Shown here in pieces: positions 50,582 to 60,067 of a stretch of 64,000 nucleotides of DNA. The translations under genes and the position numbers were made by a program. This DNA is from Lachnospiraceae bacterium (GTDB lineage: Bacteria > Bacillota_A > Clostridia > Lachnospirales > Lachnospiraceae), in contig JAIKXV010000012.1 in the NCBI GenBank assembly GCA_024683935.1, forward strand, positions 1 to 64,000. The letters run 5' to 3'. Under the pieces are notes generated by a model. The model ran no database searches and was not told where the DNA came from. It worked only from the letters and a program-made list of their open reading frames with translations. Each line of letters opens with the position of its first letter. Positions within the stretch are counted from its first letter, which is position 1.

Positions 50582-52354
50582 TCACTCTGAAACATAATAT
50601 TCCCCTGCCGGCTCCTTTGAAAGGTCGAATTCGTACATTACATGACCCGGATGGCTGACGGGAGCAAAGCCTAAGGAAGCATAAAGCCCTTCCACCATGC
50701 CGTTCTTTTTGGTCCGTACATACTCTCCCACGACCTTTTTACAGCCCATCTCCCTTGCTTCTTCGCAGACTTTCTTAAAAGCCAGGTTTTCCACACCGCG
50801 CTTCAGTACCCGGCAGGACATACACCAGTTTTCTATAAAGCAGGCATCTTCTCCGATCTTCAGCTCCGGACAGCCCTTTTTCAGAACTATGCAGGAGATG
50901 ATGCCGTATTCCGTGAATTTATCGGACAGGGAAACATAGATCAGGCGGGTGTCCTTATCATCCATCATCTGCCGTATCTCCCCGTCGGAATACCTCATGG
51001 TACGAAGATTGAACTGGTTTGATTTATTCGTAAGCTGGGCAAATCTCTCCGCCTCCGCTTCTCCGGTGATACCTGCATGCCCCTTCATTTCAAGAGCCTT
51101 CAGATATTCCTTATAATCCACGAAGGACGCCGCCAGCTCCTCCCTCTTCCTGTTTTCCTGATAGGAGTCGGAACGGGACAGATCCTCCTTTGTAATAACC
51201 GTCCATTCGAAGGCCCGGGCGCGATCCAGGGTATTTACGAAGTTCTCCGGTTCATCCGGCACATCTATCACCATGACCTCGGGGCAGAAACGCCTTATCA
51301 TCTCCCTTTCCGCCGGATTGTCATCAAAAAATACCAGGCTGTTCATACCGATATTCAGCTGCTTTGCAATATAGGCCATGTTCCCGGCCTTATCAGACCA
51401 GTTGGCCACAAAACAGGCAATGTCATTCAGCTTTAACAGCATGTTCGGATTTTTTTCGAAGGGTTCCTTAGCGATATCCTCATCATTCTTGGAATTTACC
51501 GCTATCAGCACTCCCCTCCTCTTAAGGGAAAGTACGTATTTCTGAAATGCAAGGAAGGCTTCCCCTATGGGGTCATTGGGATCTAAATTGATACCCTCCG
51601 GTCCTTCGTCACCCACAACGCCGCCCCAGACGGTATTGTCGAGATCCAGCACCAGGCATTTCCGCACCCTTCCGAGACCCGGCATTATCATGGATGTAAC
51701 CTCCCAGGCCACATCCTTCAGATAGTCCATATTAAAGCCCTGCTTGGTGAGGTAATAGGCTGTATCGTCAAACCAGCTCTCCTTGCCCTTCATGGATGAC
51801 AGGTATTCCATATCGATAAGGCGCACATTTCCGGGATGATGCTCCGCGAAATGCATATTGTATTTCCGCATGAGCGCCCGGGAGGAATTACCGTAGTTCG
51901 CTTCCAGCGATCCCCAGGGTCTTTCCGGGGGCAGGGCGATATTGGAAAGCAGAATGGTCACCCCGTTTATTTCCGAAATATGCGAGATGATATTTTCCGT
52001 ATAATCTATGGCCTCCTTCAGGGAGTCCTCATTTTCCCAGCGGAAATCGTTATGGCGGAATAAGAGTATCACAAATTTCGGATCAAAGGTATAGAAGGGG
52101 GAGCTCTTATCCAGGGTGTCCATGTTTATGCCGTCATATTCCCCTTCATAGATATCCGCATCCACATTCTCCCGGTCCAGAAATAGCTTTAAGAGCTTTA
52201 CGAAATGCTGTATGGAGCAGGTACCGAGAACCGCGATCTTCAGCTCCTCCGCATTACCGCTCTTTTTCGCAAAGGACTGGTCTGCCGGAGATTTTATCAG
52301 CCGGTTCGCGGTTTTTAACAGTTTATGGGTGGATTCCTTTATCAGATCATTCAC
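50582..52354 (-). CDS. FkbH-like HAD-IIIC protein
   Basis: FkbH-type proteins load a glyceryl group from 1,3-bisphosphoglycerate on a carrier protein; others of this class sit in surface-polysaccharide or flagellar-glycan clusters. The 590-residue protein has an N-terminal SGNH-like region (about 35-210: LGTCSIQHFVKLLKLFL), the HAD motif LVLDLDNTVWGG (about 232-243, DxDxT), motif III-IV DDNPAEREMI, and a C-terminal GNAT-like domain (about 430-570). The domain order is that of the family. No cognate carrier protein is next to it; the carrier domain of the NRPS-like protein is 18 kb away. The tail codons overlap none, and the IS end is 9 nt beyond the stop. The 5' end overlaps tadA by 8 nt. Confidence 0.85.
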   Translation of the reverse strand: MNDLIKESTHKLLKTANRLIKSPADQSFAKKSGNAEELKIAVLGTCSIQHFVKLLKLFLDRENVDADIYEGEYDGINMDTLDKSSPFYTFDPKFVILLFRHNDFRWENEDSLKEAIDYTENIISHISEINGVTILLSNIALPPERPWGSLEANYGNSSRALMRKYNMHFAEHHPGNVRLIDMEYLSSMKGKESWFDDTAYYLTKQGFNMDYLKDVAWEVTSMIMPGLGRVRKCLVLDLDNTVWGGVVGDEGPEGINLDPNDPIGEAFLAFQKYVLSLKRRGVLIAVNSKNDEDIAKEPFEKNPNMLLKLNDIACFVANWSDKAGNMAYIAKQLNIGMNSLVFFDDNPAEREMIRRFCPEVMVIDVPDEPENFVNTLDRARAFEWTVITKEDLSRSDSYQENRKREELAASFVDYKEYLKALEMKGHAGITGEAEAERFAQLTNKSNQFNLRTMRYSDGEIRQMMDDKDTRLIYVSLSDKFTEYGIISCIVLKKGCPELKIGEDACFIENWCMSCRVLKRGVENLAFKKVCEEAREMGCKKVVGEYVRTKKNGMVEGLYASLGFAPVSHPGHVMYEFDLSKEPAGEYYVSE

Positions 52355-52844
52355 TTATGTTTTCGCTCCCTTCCCCGGATTTCAGCCTTACTCTCAGATC
52401 CTTAAAAAAGCTCTGCAGGATCTCCGTACATTCCTCCTGCAACACTCCCTGCTCCGTTTCGACCTGGTGATTGAATCTTTCCTCATCCAGGATATTCAGT
52501 ATGGAGCCGCCGCAGCCGGATTTCGGCGAAAGAGCCCCGAATACGCAGCGCTTTATCCTCGACTGCACTATGGCTCCGGCACACATGGGACAGGGCTCCA
52601 GCGTAATATATATGGTACAGTCCTCTAATCTCCAGTCCCCGGCCTGCTTCACGGCCTTTTTTATCGCAGAGATCTCCGCATGAGCCAGAGTACTCTTGTC
52701 TGTATTCCGTCTGTTATAGCCCCTGCCGATTATCGTATCGTCATCCCGCACTATGACACAGCCTATCGGAACTTCCTTAAGCTTCAGCGCTCTCCGCGCC
52801 TGCTTAAGGGCTTCTTTCATGTATTTCTCATCCCTGGACAGCAT
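52347..52844 (-). CDS. tadA: tRNA adenosine(34) deaminase TadA
   Basis: TadA converts A34 to inosine in the anticodon of tRNA-Arg(ACG), letting it read CGU, CGC and CGA. The 165-residue protein has the deaminase motifs HAEISAIKKA (zinc His and catalytic Glu) and LEPCPMCAGAI (two zinc Cys), plus RIKRCVFGALSPKSGCGGS. It is essential in most bacteria. It lies between the PucR-type regulator and the FkbH-like gene on the same strand with tight spacing. Confidence 0.95.
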   Translation of the reverse strand: MLSRDEKYMKEALKQARRALKLKEVPIGCVIVRDDDTIIGRGYNRRNTDKSTLAHAEISAIKKAVKQAGDWRLEDCTIYITLEPCPMCAGAIVQSRIKRCVFGALSPKSGCGGSILNILDEERFNHQVETEQGVLQEECTEILQSFFKDLRVRLKSGEGSENISE

Positions 52845-53939
52845 TTATATTACCTTCCCGGCTCTTAAGTATGTGAGATAATTCATGACCATCAGCGAAA
52901 TCTTCAGGGTCAGGGCGTCATCGAAGACCCGGATATCAAGGCCTGTAGCCTTCTGCAGCCGCTCTATCCTGTAAACCAGCGTATTCCTGTGGACATAGAG
53001 CTGTCTCGATGTTTCGGACACGTTCAGGCTGTTTTCAAAGAAACGGTCGATGGTCTGCAAAGTCTCTTCATCGAGATGCCAGGGTATATTGTCACCGAAT
53101 ATCTCATGCAGGAAAAAGTCACAGAGGTTTTCCGGAAGCTGGTAGATAAGGCGCCCGACACCAAGCTCGGAGTATGCGGAAATATTCTCATTTTCATAGA
53201 ATATCCTGCCCACATTCATAGCCATCCGGGCTTCTTTATAGGACTTGGAAACCTCCTTTATCTCACGGACCACAGTCCCGTACGATACCCTTACATCCGC
53301 CAGAGCCTCGGTATTTACCATGTCCACGAGAGTGGCAGCTATATTCTTCATGGTCTCCGGACTGTCATCGGTATCCAGGTCCTTCACCACTATCACTTCC
53401 TTTTCATCCACGGCAGTGACATAGTCCCCGTAGGTACTGCTGAAAAGGCCCTTTACAACATCTATTATATTGTCGCCGTTCTTGTCATTTTTCTGCTCAA
53501 CTATATAGACTGCCCGCTTTTTCTCCACGTCAATGTGAAGCTTCTTTGCTTTATTGTAAATATCAACGAGGAGGAGATTATCCAGCAGCAGGTTCTGGAA
53601 GAAGGAATTCTTGTCGAATTTTTCCCGGTAAGCCCTGTCCAGGTGGGACAGTTCGCTGGCAGCGGCGCGGCCGATTATGGTTACATTATCGCCGTTTCCC
53701 TTTGCCGCCACTACATAGATCGCCATATCTCCGTCACTGACCTTGAAAAGATGCTGGTCTCCCTGAATCTGGGAATCCGCTCCGCTGTCAATAAAGGACC
53801 TGATGCTCAAAGCCGATATTTCCATGCTGTCGTCGGTGGCCGCAGCTCTTGAACCGTCAATGTCGAAGCAGGCCAGCTCTACCTTTGATATGGCCTTCAG
53901 CTCCTCCAGGCAGGAACCGATTATTTGATTTGCGATCAT
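52845..53939 (-). CDS. PucR/CdaR family transcriptional regulator
   Basis: The 364-residue protein has a C-terminal PucR-type helix-turn-helix (NVSETSRQLYVHRNTLVYRI at about 316-335, then ERLQKATGLDIR) and a central GGDEF-like fold typical of CdaR regulators (about 130-270). The N-terminal part looks like a small sensory domain. Relatives respond to sugar diacids or purine breakdown products; no matching catabolic genes are nearby. It heads a run with tadA and the FkbH-like gene (stop and start one base apart). Confidence 0.85.
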   Translation of the reverse strand: MIANQIIGSCLEELKAISKVELACFDIDGSRAAATDDSMEISALSIRSFIDSGADSQIQGDQHLFKVSDGDMAIYVVAAKGNGDNVTIIGRAAASELSHLDRAYREKFDKNSFFQNLLLDNLLLVDIYNKAKKLHIDVEKKRAVYIVEQKNDKNGDNIIDVVKGLFSSTYGDYVTAVDEKEVIVVKDLDTDDSPETMKNIAATLVDMVNTEALADVRVSYGTVVREIKEVSKSYKEARMAMNVGRIFYENENISAYSELGVGRLIYQLPENLCDFFLHEIFGDNIPWHLDEETLQTIDRFFENSLNVSETSRQLYVHRNTLVYRIERLQKATGLDIRVFDDALTLKISLMVMNYLTYLRAGKVI

Positions 53940-54014
53940 GTTCTGTTCTCCTCTTCTGCTCTATGTTTTAAAAAATAAGGCTCTTCGCAGAATTATTATA
54001 TCAAATCAAGAAAT

Positions 54015-54042
54015 AAAAGGCACCACCCTTGCGGACAGTGCC
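54015..54042 (-). terminator. Terminator of the sugar ABC ATPase gene
   Basis: On the minus strand GGCAC (54042-54038) pairs with GTGCC (54023-54019), extended by neighbouring pairs, followed by TTTT (54018-54015). It lies 25 nt past the stop codon. Confidence 0.75.
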
Positions 54043-54067
54043 TCTTGTAATGTCTGTTATGGAAGTC

Positions 54068-55183
54068 TTAGTTTGTGATGGTCTTCTCGGTTTCCTTATC
54101 GAATACGTGGATCTTCTCGGTATCGATAACGAACTTAACCTTATCGCCGGGACGTGCGGTGGTTCTGGGATCCACACGGGCGGTCATTGAGAAGTCGGCG
54201 AAATCGAAGTACAGGAATACTTCCGCACCAAGAAGCTCGTAAACCCTGATCTCTGCCTCGAATACGGCTTCAGGATTGAGGGTGCTGACAGCCATCTCGG
54301 AATCATATACATCCTCGGGACGGATACCGAAGGTAACGGTCTTTCCTGCATAGCCGCCCTCGATAACCTTCTTTGCCTTGGCGGGAGGAAGAGGAATGCT
54401 GTGTCCTGCGATCTCCAGGCTTGCATTGTCTCCTTCAACCTTCACAACAGCGTCCAGGAAGTTCATCTGAGGTGATCCCATGAATCCTGCAACGAAGAGG
54501 TTTCCGGGCTTCTCATAGAGGTTCTGGGGAGTGTCAACCTGCTGAACTACTCCGTCCTTCATAACAACGATCCTGTCACCGAGAGTCATAGCCTCTGTCT
54601 GATCGTGTGTAACGTAGATGATGGTAGTTCCCAGCTTCTGGTGAAGCTTTGCGATCTCTATTCTCATCTGTACACGGAGCTTCGCATCCAGGTTTGAAAG
54701 AGGCTCGTCCATCAGGAAAACCTTGGGGTTACGAACGATGGCACGTCCCATCGCAACTCTCTGCCTCTGTCCGCCGGAAAGAGCCTTGGGCTTACGGTCC
54801 AGGAGCTTTCCGAGATCCAGGATCTCTGCTGCCTGACGAACCTTCTGGTCTATCTCCTCCTTCGGAACTTTCCTGAGCTTCAGTCCGAAAGCCATGTTGT
54901 CATATACCGTCATATGGGGATACAGGGCGTAATTCTGGAAAACCATGGCGATATCCCTGTCCTTCGGCTCCACGTCATTTACCAGCCTGTCGCCTATATA
55001 AAGCTCACCGGATGTGATCTCTTCCAGACCGGCAACCATTCTTAAGGTGGTGGACTTTCCGCATCCTGAAGGTCCTACGAAGATGATGAATTCCTTGTCG
55101 GCGATTTCCAGATTGAAGTCCTTAACAGCCTCGAATCCATTCGGATACTTCTTGAAAATGTGCTTAAGTGATAAACTTGCCAT
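54068..55183 (-). CDS. Sugar ABC transporter ATP-binding protein, MsmX/UgpC type
   Basis: The 371-residue ATPase has Walker A GPSGCGKST (about 38-46), signature LSGGQRQRVAMGRA (about 135-148), Walker B VFLMDEPLSNLDAKLR and the C-terminal MalK-like regulatory region with TOBE strands (FGIRPEDVY). No permease or binding-protein genes are near it, so it is a stand-alone ATPase that probably powers several sugar importers of the CUT1 class, like B. subtilis MsmX. It is alone between two terminators, with AGGAGG before the ATG and biased codon use, which suggests high expression. Confidence 0.9.
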   Translation of the reverse strand: MASLSLKHIFKKYPNGFEAVKDFNLEIADKEFIIFVGPSGCGKSTTLRMVAGLEEITSGELYIGDRLVNDVEPKDRDIAMVFQNYALYPHMTVYDNMAFGLKLRKVPKEEIDQKVRQAAEILDLGKLLDRKPKALSGGQRQRVAMGRAIVRNPKVFLMDEPLSNLDAKLRVQMRIEIAKLHQKLGTTIIYVTHDQTEAMTLGDRIVVMKDGVVQQVDTPQNLYEKPGNLFVAGFMGSPQMNFLDAVVKVEGDNASLEIAGHSIPLPPAKAKKVIEGGYAGKTVTFGIRPEDVYDSEMAVSTLNPEAVFEAEIRVYELLGAEVFLYFDFADFSMTARVDPRTTARPGDKVKFVIDTEKIHVFDKETEKTITN

Positions 55184-55223
55184 AATTTCCTCCTGAAATC
55201 TGTTTTAACATAACGGAACCCGT

Positions 55224-55266
55224 AAAAAAGTTCCCACGGTGATGATAATATCACAGGCGTGGGAAC
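55224..55266 (-). terminator. Strong terminator of the gdpP-dnaB-dgt-diguanylate cyclase operon
   Basis: On the minus strand GTTCCCACG (55266-55258) pairs with CGTGGGAAC (55238-55230), with an inner GTGAT/ATCAC stem, followed by six T. It ends the operon about 55 nt past the cyclase stop. Confidence 0.92.
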
Positions 55267-55318
55267 TAAACCATGCAAGTGTTGCCCAAACTTTTTTTAA
55301 AATCATGTGCAAGTTAAC

Positions 55319-56818
55319 CTAAGTTAAATCTTCACGTTCGTATATCTTCAATCCGTTCTTTCCGTTTTTCTTCACATCATACAGTGCGCTGTCCGCCGCT
55401 TTGTATATCTCCTCGAAAGTAGAGCCGTATTTCGGGTACTCCGCTCCTCCGATACTGGCAGTGGGGTTGTATTTCACATGCTCTCCCGCCGACAGATACT
55501 CGAATACCGTTGACATACGCTCGATCTGCTTCTGCTTCTCCTCATCACTGGAAAGATTCTTTAAAAATACGCAGAACTCGTCTCCCCCGAGCCTTCCTAT
55601 GATATCCGTCGCGCGGAATTCGGTATTCAGCCTTTTTCCCACAGCCTTTAACACATCATCTCCAAAGGCATGTCCGTAGCTGTCATTGATATGCTTGAAA
55701 TCGTCAATGTCTATGATGTAAAACATTCCGGGCCTGCCGTCATGCTCCATATACTCCCGTATGTATTTTTCCGTGGAGAGCTTATTGTAAACGCCTGTAA
55801 GCAGATCCTTCTCGGCATCATTTTTCAGCCTGCTCCTGGAGCGGTCGTCCGAACGGAGCTCTGAATAGAGCACCAGCGCTGCACAGAAGACAAATACAAC
55901 GAACCCTATGAGGAAAGAAATTCCAAACTGGCTGAAAACGGAAACCGCGGAATTAATCTGCTGTTCGCGTCTGGAATTCTTTATAAGTGTCAGGAGATAC
56001 CATCTGCCCTCTATAATAGGCGTATAGCGGGCAAAATACTTCTCCCCGTCTATACTGCAGAAGGTGTTTCCTGTCTTTCCCCTTTCCATTTCCCCGAGAA
56101 AGGCTTCCGGCGTCATTCCACCGTCGAATCGGAAAGAAGAGCTCTCGAAAAGCCCCTCTCCGGGATCAAAGAAGTCAAAGCCGCTCTCTCCCAGAACAGC
56201 CCCGTCCTTTGAGACGAGAAGATGTCCGGAATTCCACTCTATCCTGTTTGTCATGGCGGCATCCGTAAAAATGGTCATGGGAAAGAAAGCCGTAACTGTA
56301 CCGAAAACCTCATTGTTCCTGTAAACAGGGCAGGCTATCACAAAGAGTTCTCCATGGGATCTCGCCAGCTTTATGCTGTAAACATCCATGACCTCGTTAC
56401 CCTTCATCACCTCTTCATTCCATTCTCCCGAAGTGTCGGCAAGCTGTACTCCGGCTCCTGACAAAATATTGCCCTCATGGTCGGAGAGGTACATTCCATA
56501 TGCAGCGGTACCGTCTATGATGCCCTGCAGAACCGCAGAATGATCCGTATCGAAATCCTCATCGCAGAGTCCGGAGAGAATGGCTGCCGCCGTCCTGACC
56601 GCCGCCCTGCCCGTATAAAGGGATTCCCCAAGAGCCTTATCAATAGCCGCATTTGACGACTTAACTGATTCATTAAAATTCCGCTCCGCAGCCTGTCCAT
56701 ACCTGTGGCTGAACATATGTATAAGCATGGTGATAAAGGCCAGCATGATAAGTACCAGCAGAACCAGCTTGAATATGGAATTACTTAAATTCCTTTTCTC
56801 TATCTTCTCAGCCGCCAT
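55319..56818 (-). CDS. Membrane diguanylate cyclase with extracellular sensor
   Basis: The 499-residue protein has a first membrane helix (about 14-36), a large outer region (about 37-295) of Cache type (SIKLARSHGELFVIACPVYRN), a second helix (about 303-326) and a C-terminal GGDEF domain (about 340-495) with an intact active site GGDEFCVF. The inhibitory I-site RATD is present five residues before GGDEF, so product inhibition is expected. It should make cyclic di-GMP in response to an outside small molecule. It overlaps the YesL gene by 11 nt and is the last gene of the operon. Confidence 0.9.
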   Translation of the reverse strand: MAAEKIEKRNLSNSIFKLVLLVLIMLAFITMLIHMFSHRYGQAAERNFNESVKSSNAAIDKALGESLYTGRAAVRTAAAILSGLCDEDFDTDHSAVLQGIIDGTAAYGMYLSDHEGNILSGAGVQLADTSGEWNEEVMKGNEVMDVYSIKLARSHGELFVIACPVYRNNEVFGTVTAFFPMTIFTDAAMTNRIEWNSGHLLVSKDGAVLGESGFDFFDPGEGLFESSSFRFDGGMTPEAFLGEMERGKTGNTFCSIDGEKYFARYTPIIEGRWYLLTLIKNSRREQQINSAVSVFSQFGISFLIGFVVFVFCAALVLYSELRSDDRSRSRLKNDAEKDLLTGVYNKLSTEKYIREYMEHDGRPGMFYIIDIDDFKHINDSYGHAFGDDVLKAVGKRLNTEFRATDIIGRLGGDEFCVFLKNLSSDEEKQKQIERMSTVFEYLSAGEHVKYNPTASIGGAEYPKYGSTFEEIYKAADSALYDVKKNGKNGLKIYEREDLT

Positions 56819-57443
56819 TTTCCTCTCCCTCTTTTATCAGGGGGTCAAAGATCTTTTTCAGAACATGGGAACAGGCCAGGGATATAACAGAAAATCCCAT
56901 TATCAGATAAAACGGGATCCCGAACTGCAGAAACATATATCCCGCCAGCAGGGGAAGCACATTCAGAAGTATGAGCACCCCTGTTCGTGGAAGATAGCGC
57001 AGAGCCAAAAGCAGCGCATTCTTCATTGTATTTATCGTCGTATTATTGAATTTTGCCAATAGTGGAAATGCATAAATAAATTCGAAGAAACAGAGAAATC
57101 CTAATATAAAAAGCAGGCAGAGGAACGCCATCTGAATCCCTCCGCCAAGATTACCGAGGAAACGCATATCCACCACCCAAACAGAAGAAAGGACCATAAG
57201 GATCAGCCATATTGCCGTGGCCTGCAGAAAATTCTCCTTAAACGCCCTGAAAAATCCTCTTACTATATACCCCTCTTCCTTTCTGGACATCTTCTGGGTT
57301 ATGGCGGAAAGAGCGGTAACACTGGCGCCGATGGTTATGACCGGCAGGCAGCATATCATAAAGATCAGATTCAGTATTACCAGATCCGCCAGTCTTTCGA
57401 AAAAGCTTACAACGGGCCCCTCAATGTCAAATAAGCCGCCCAT
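56808..57443 (-). CDS. YesL family membrane protein (DUF624)
   Basis: This 211-residue protein has five or six hydrophobic helices and the DUF624 pattern near its start (FFERLADLVILNLIFMIC, then LPVITIGASVTALSAI). Family members are usually near sugar ABC transporters, and their function is unknown. Here it sits between dgt and the diguanylate cyclase, overlapping the latter, with no ABC genes adjacent except the ATPase 1.6 kb away. Confidence 0.8.
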   Translation of the reverse strand: MGGLFDIEGPVVSFFERLADLVILNLIFMICCLPVITIGASVTALSAITQKMSRKEEGYIVRGFFRAFKENFLQATAIWLILMVLSSVWVVDMRFLGNLGGGIQMAFLCLLFILGFLCFFEFIYAFPLLAKFNNTTINTMKNALLLALRYLPRTGVLILLNVLPLLAGYMFLQFGIPFYLIMGFSVISLACSHVLKKIFDPLIKEGEENGG

Positions 57444-57445
57444 GA

Positions 57446-58687
57446 TCAGTACCTCAGCAATTCCTGATAGGAGTTGATCGCATACTGATCCGTCATTCCC
57501 GCTATATAATCGATCACTGCCCGGGTAAAGATGCGCTCGGTTTCCAGGCCGCCGTATATCTTTTCATTATCGCACTCCGGACGAGTAAATCCGGCAATGC
57601 TGATCCTGGCTCCGGGAAGGGTCACATAGCGGGCCAGCCAGTCACCGAAGCCGTGCATCAGTTCCGGATAATAGCTTTCAGCCTCATGTATCCTTTCAAA
57701 GGTCTTATCACCGTCATATACGTCGCTCAGCGCCATGAAAAGCTCCACTATCACCAGCTCGGCGTAATGGACAAAGGGCAGCAGCCACCTGCTGTTATAG
57801 ATGTGTTCATAGTTGAATTTCTTTATCCGCACCAGATTCTTCTGGGCTTCCCTGCTGAGGGTAATGCCCGTGGAAGGATCGGAATTCTGACAGATATCTA
57901 TTATCATGCCGTGCATGATTATTCCGGTATTTAAGGCTCCGTCCTTTTCATCTCCGGCCATTTCCTCCAGAGTCTTGATATTTCCTCTGTCCAGTATGCC
58001 GAGAGTCAGGGCGTCCTCGATATCCCTTCCGAGATAGGCGATCTTGTCCGCTATCTTTACCACGGCGCCTTCCCAGGTAATGGGCTGGTATTCGCCGGCC
58101 TTCGTGAAATCATTCTCTAAATCTATGAAGTCCTTCCTGGGGATGATGCCGTTATCATCCACTTCACCGCAGTGGGAAATGATGCCGTCCCTCACCGCAT
58201 AGGTGAGATCCAGATTCTTATAGTGCTTGAAATTGTCCTCCAAAAGCTCCACCTTATCTACCAGCCTGAGACCGTTTCTCTCATGCCAGAAGGGGCGCTT
58301 CAGATATTTCTCGGAAAGTGTGGACAGGGTCTTCTCTCCTTCATGTCCGAAGGGAGCATGGCCCAGATCATGACCCATGGCTATGGCCTTGATAAGCTCC
58401 AGATTGAGCCCTAAATACCTGCCGATGGTGGAAGCAACCGACTCCACATGAGCCACGTGCTCTATCCTGGTACAGATATGGTCAGATCCCGCTGCATTAT
58501 AAAAAACCTGCGTCTTGTGCTTCAGTCTCCTGTATGCCAGACTGTGAAGGATCCGGGTATAATCCCTGGCGAATTCGCTCCTTATATCATCATCCCTTTT
58601 ATAAAGGGTGCTCTGTCTCTCTGTTAATTTTTCATAAATGGGATTGCCGGGAAATGCGGCAACATCCCTGAATACTCCCTGCTCCAA
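57446..58687 (-). CDS. dgt: Deoxyguanosinetriphosphate triphosphohydrolase-like protein
   Basis: The 413-residue HD-domain enzyme belongs to the dGTPase family, which hydrolyses dNTPs to nucleosides and triphosphate. Visible are RRLKHKTQVF (start), RIEHVAHVESVASTIGRYLG, the metal motif AIAMGHDLGHAPFGHEGE (HD at H-D of GHDLGH) and CGEVDDNG. Substrate preference is not clear; many such proteins in Bacillota are general dNTPases. It is 18 nt downstream of dnaB. Confidence 0.88.
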   Translation of the reverse strand: MEQGVFRDVAAFPGNPIYEKLTERQSTLYKRDDDIRSEFARDYTRILHSLAYRRLKHKTQVFYNAAGSDHICTRIEHVAHVESVASTIGRYLGLNLELIKAIAMGHDLGHAPFGHEGEKTLSTLSEKYLKRPFWHERNGLRLVDKVELLEDNFKHYKNLDLTYAVRDGIISHCGEVDDNGIIPRKDFIDLENDFTKAGEYQPITWEGAVVKIADKIAYLGRDIEDALTLGILDRGNIKTLEEMAGDEKDGALNTGIIMHGMIIDICQNSDPSTGITLSREAQKNLVRIKKFNYEHIYNSRWLLPFVHYAELVIVELFMALSDVYDGDKTFERIHEAESYYPELMHGFGDWLARYVTLPGARISIAGFTRPECDNEKIYGGLETERIFTRAVIDYIAGMTDQYAINSYQELLRY

Positions 58688-58705
58688 TTTTCAGTATCCC
58701 CTATC

Positions 58706-60061
58706 TCAGGTTTTTTTCTCGTAATCAATATCCATGAACTTGGTATATGTCGGCGTCCATCCGAGCTTCTTCGTTCCTACCGCGCCGTTTCTCTGCTTGG
58801 CGATAATGATGTCCGCGATATTTTTTTCCTCGGTATCCGGATGATAGTAGTCGTCCCTGTATATGAACATTACCACGTCCGCATCCTGCTCTATGGCACC
58901 CGATTCTCTCAGGTCCGACAGCATGGGTTTTTTGTCCGGTCTCTTCTCCACTTCACGGGAAAGCTGGGACAGCGCCACGACCGGGACATTCAGTTCTCTG
59001 GCAAGGGCCTTTAGGGATCTGGAAATATCCGATATCTCCTGCTGGCGACCCGCATCTCTTCTGGTGCTGCTGGAAGTCATCAGCTGGAGATAGTCCACGA
59101 GAACCATGTCCAGTCCGCCTTCCATCATCTGTTTTCTGCATTTGCTCCGCATCTCCGCAACGGAAATGGCAGGAGTATCATCTATTACAAGCTTCGATCT
59201 GCCGATGATGGCAGCGCTGCCAATAACGCTCTTCCAGTCGGATTCGCTGATGTCTCCGATCCTTATCTTCGATGCATCCACATAGGATTCCATCGCAATA
59301 AGCCTGTTCACCAGCTGCTCCTTGGACATTTCCAGGGAGAAGATCATAACAGGCCTGTTTTTCCTGAAAGCCGCATATTCGGCGATATTCAGCGCCAGTG
59401 CGGTCTTTCCCATGGAAGGACGGGCCGCTATCAGAATGAGGTCCGACCTCTGGAGTCCGGCAGTCATCCTGTCCAGAGCCTTGAAGCCCGTTTCTATTCC
59501 GGTAACGGCGCTTCCGCTCTTCTGCGCCTTTTCTATATTGTCCAGCACGTTCATCACGATGCTGCTTATCGGAGTCAGGCCTTCGCCCTTTCCTCCGGAC
59601 TTTGCTATATCAAAGATCTTCTTTTCGGCCTGCTCCAGGATCTCCGTGGTCTCAAGCGAACCTTTATAGCACTCATCCGCTATTTCCTCATTGGCTCGGA
59701 TCAGGTTCCTCTTTATGGAGTTGTCACGGACTATCGCGGCGTAGGTACGGATACTGGCGCTGGAAGGCACTCTCCCGATAAGGTCGGCTATGAAATTCGC
59801 ATTCCTTATCTCCGGGGGAGCCTGCATCTCCTTTAACTTTTCCAGTATAGTGACGGAATCCACCGGTTTTCCGGAATTATATATTTCCAGAATGGCCTTG
59901 AACAGTATGCCGTACTGTCTGGCATGAAAGCTTTCCGGAGTCAGCATCTCCGATGCGGTAAGTATCGCATCTCCCGACAGGATCATGGCACCGATAACGG
60001 ACATCTCCGCGTCATTGGAATGGGGCGGTATTCTGTTTAATTCGTTTGCAGCGTTATCCAT
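58706..60061 (-). CDS. dnaB: Replicative DNA helicase DnaB
   Basis: DnaB is the hexameric helicase that unwinds DNA at the replication fork. The 451-residue protein has the N-terminal helical domain (PPHSNDAEMSVIGAMIL), Walker A ARPSMGKTALALN (about 208-220), Walker B VLVDYLQLM, and C-terminal LRESGAIEQDADVVMFI. It follows rplI, as in many Bacillota, and has no intein. Confidence 0.96.
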   Translation of the reverse strand: MDNAANELNRIPPHSNDAEMSVIGAMILSGDAILTASEMLTPESFHARQYGILFKAILEIYNSGKPVDSVTILEKLKEMQAPPEIRNANFIADLIGRVPSSASIRTYAAIVRDNSIKRNLIRANEEIADECYKGSLETTEILEQAEKKIFDIAKSGGKGEGLTPISSIVMNVLDNIEKAQKSGSAVTGIETGFKALDRMTAGLQRSDLILIAARPSMGKTALALNIAEYAAFRKNRPVMIFSLEMSKEQLVNRLIAMESYVDASKIRIGDISESDWKSVIGSAAIIGRSKLVIDDTPAISVAEMRSKCRKQMMEGGLDMVLVDYLQLMTSSSTRRDAGRQQEISDISRSLKALARELNVPVVALSQLSREVEKRPDKKPMLSDLRESGAIEQDADVVMFIYRDDYYHPDTEEKNIADIIIAKQRNGAVGTKKLGWTPTYTKFMDIDYEKKT

Positions 60062-60067
60062 GTCCCT

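Noticed and set aside
52989..53852. 287-codon plus-strand frame opposite the PucR/CdaR gene
   Set aside because: Shadow of a strong gene on the other strand, with no ribosome site or family features.
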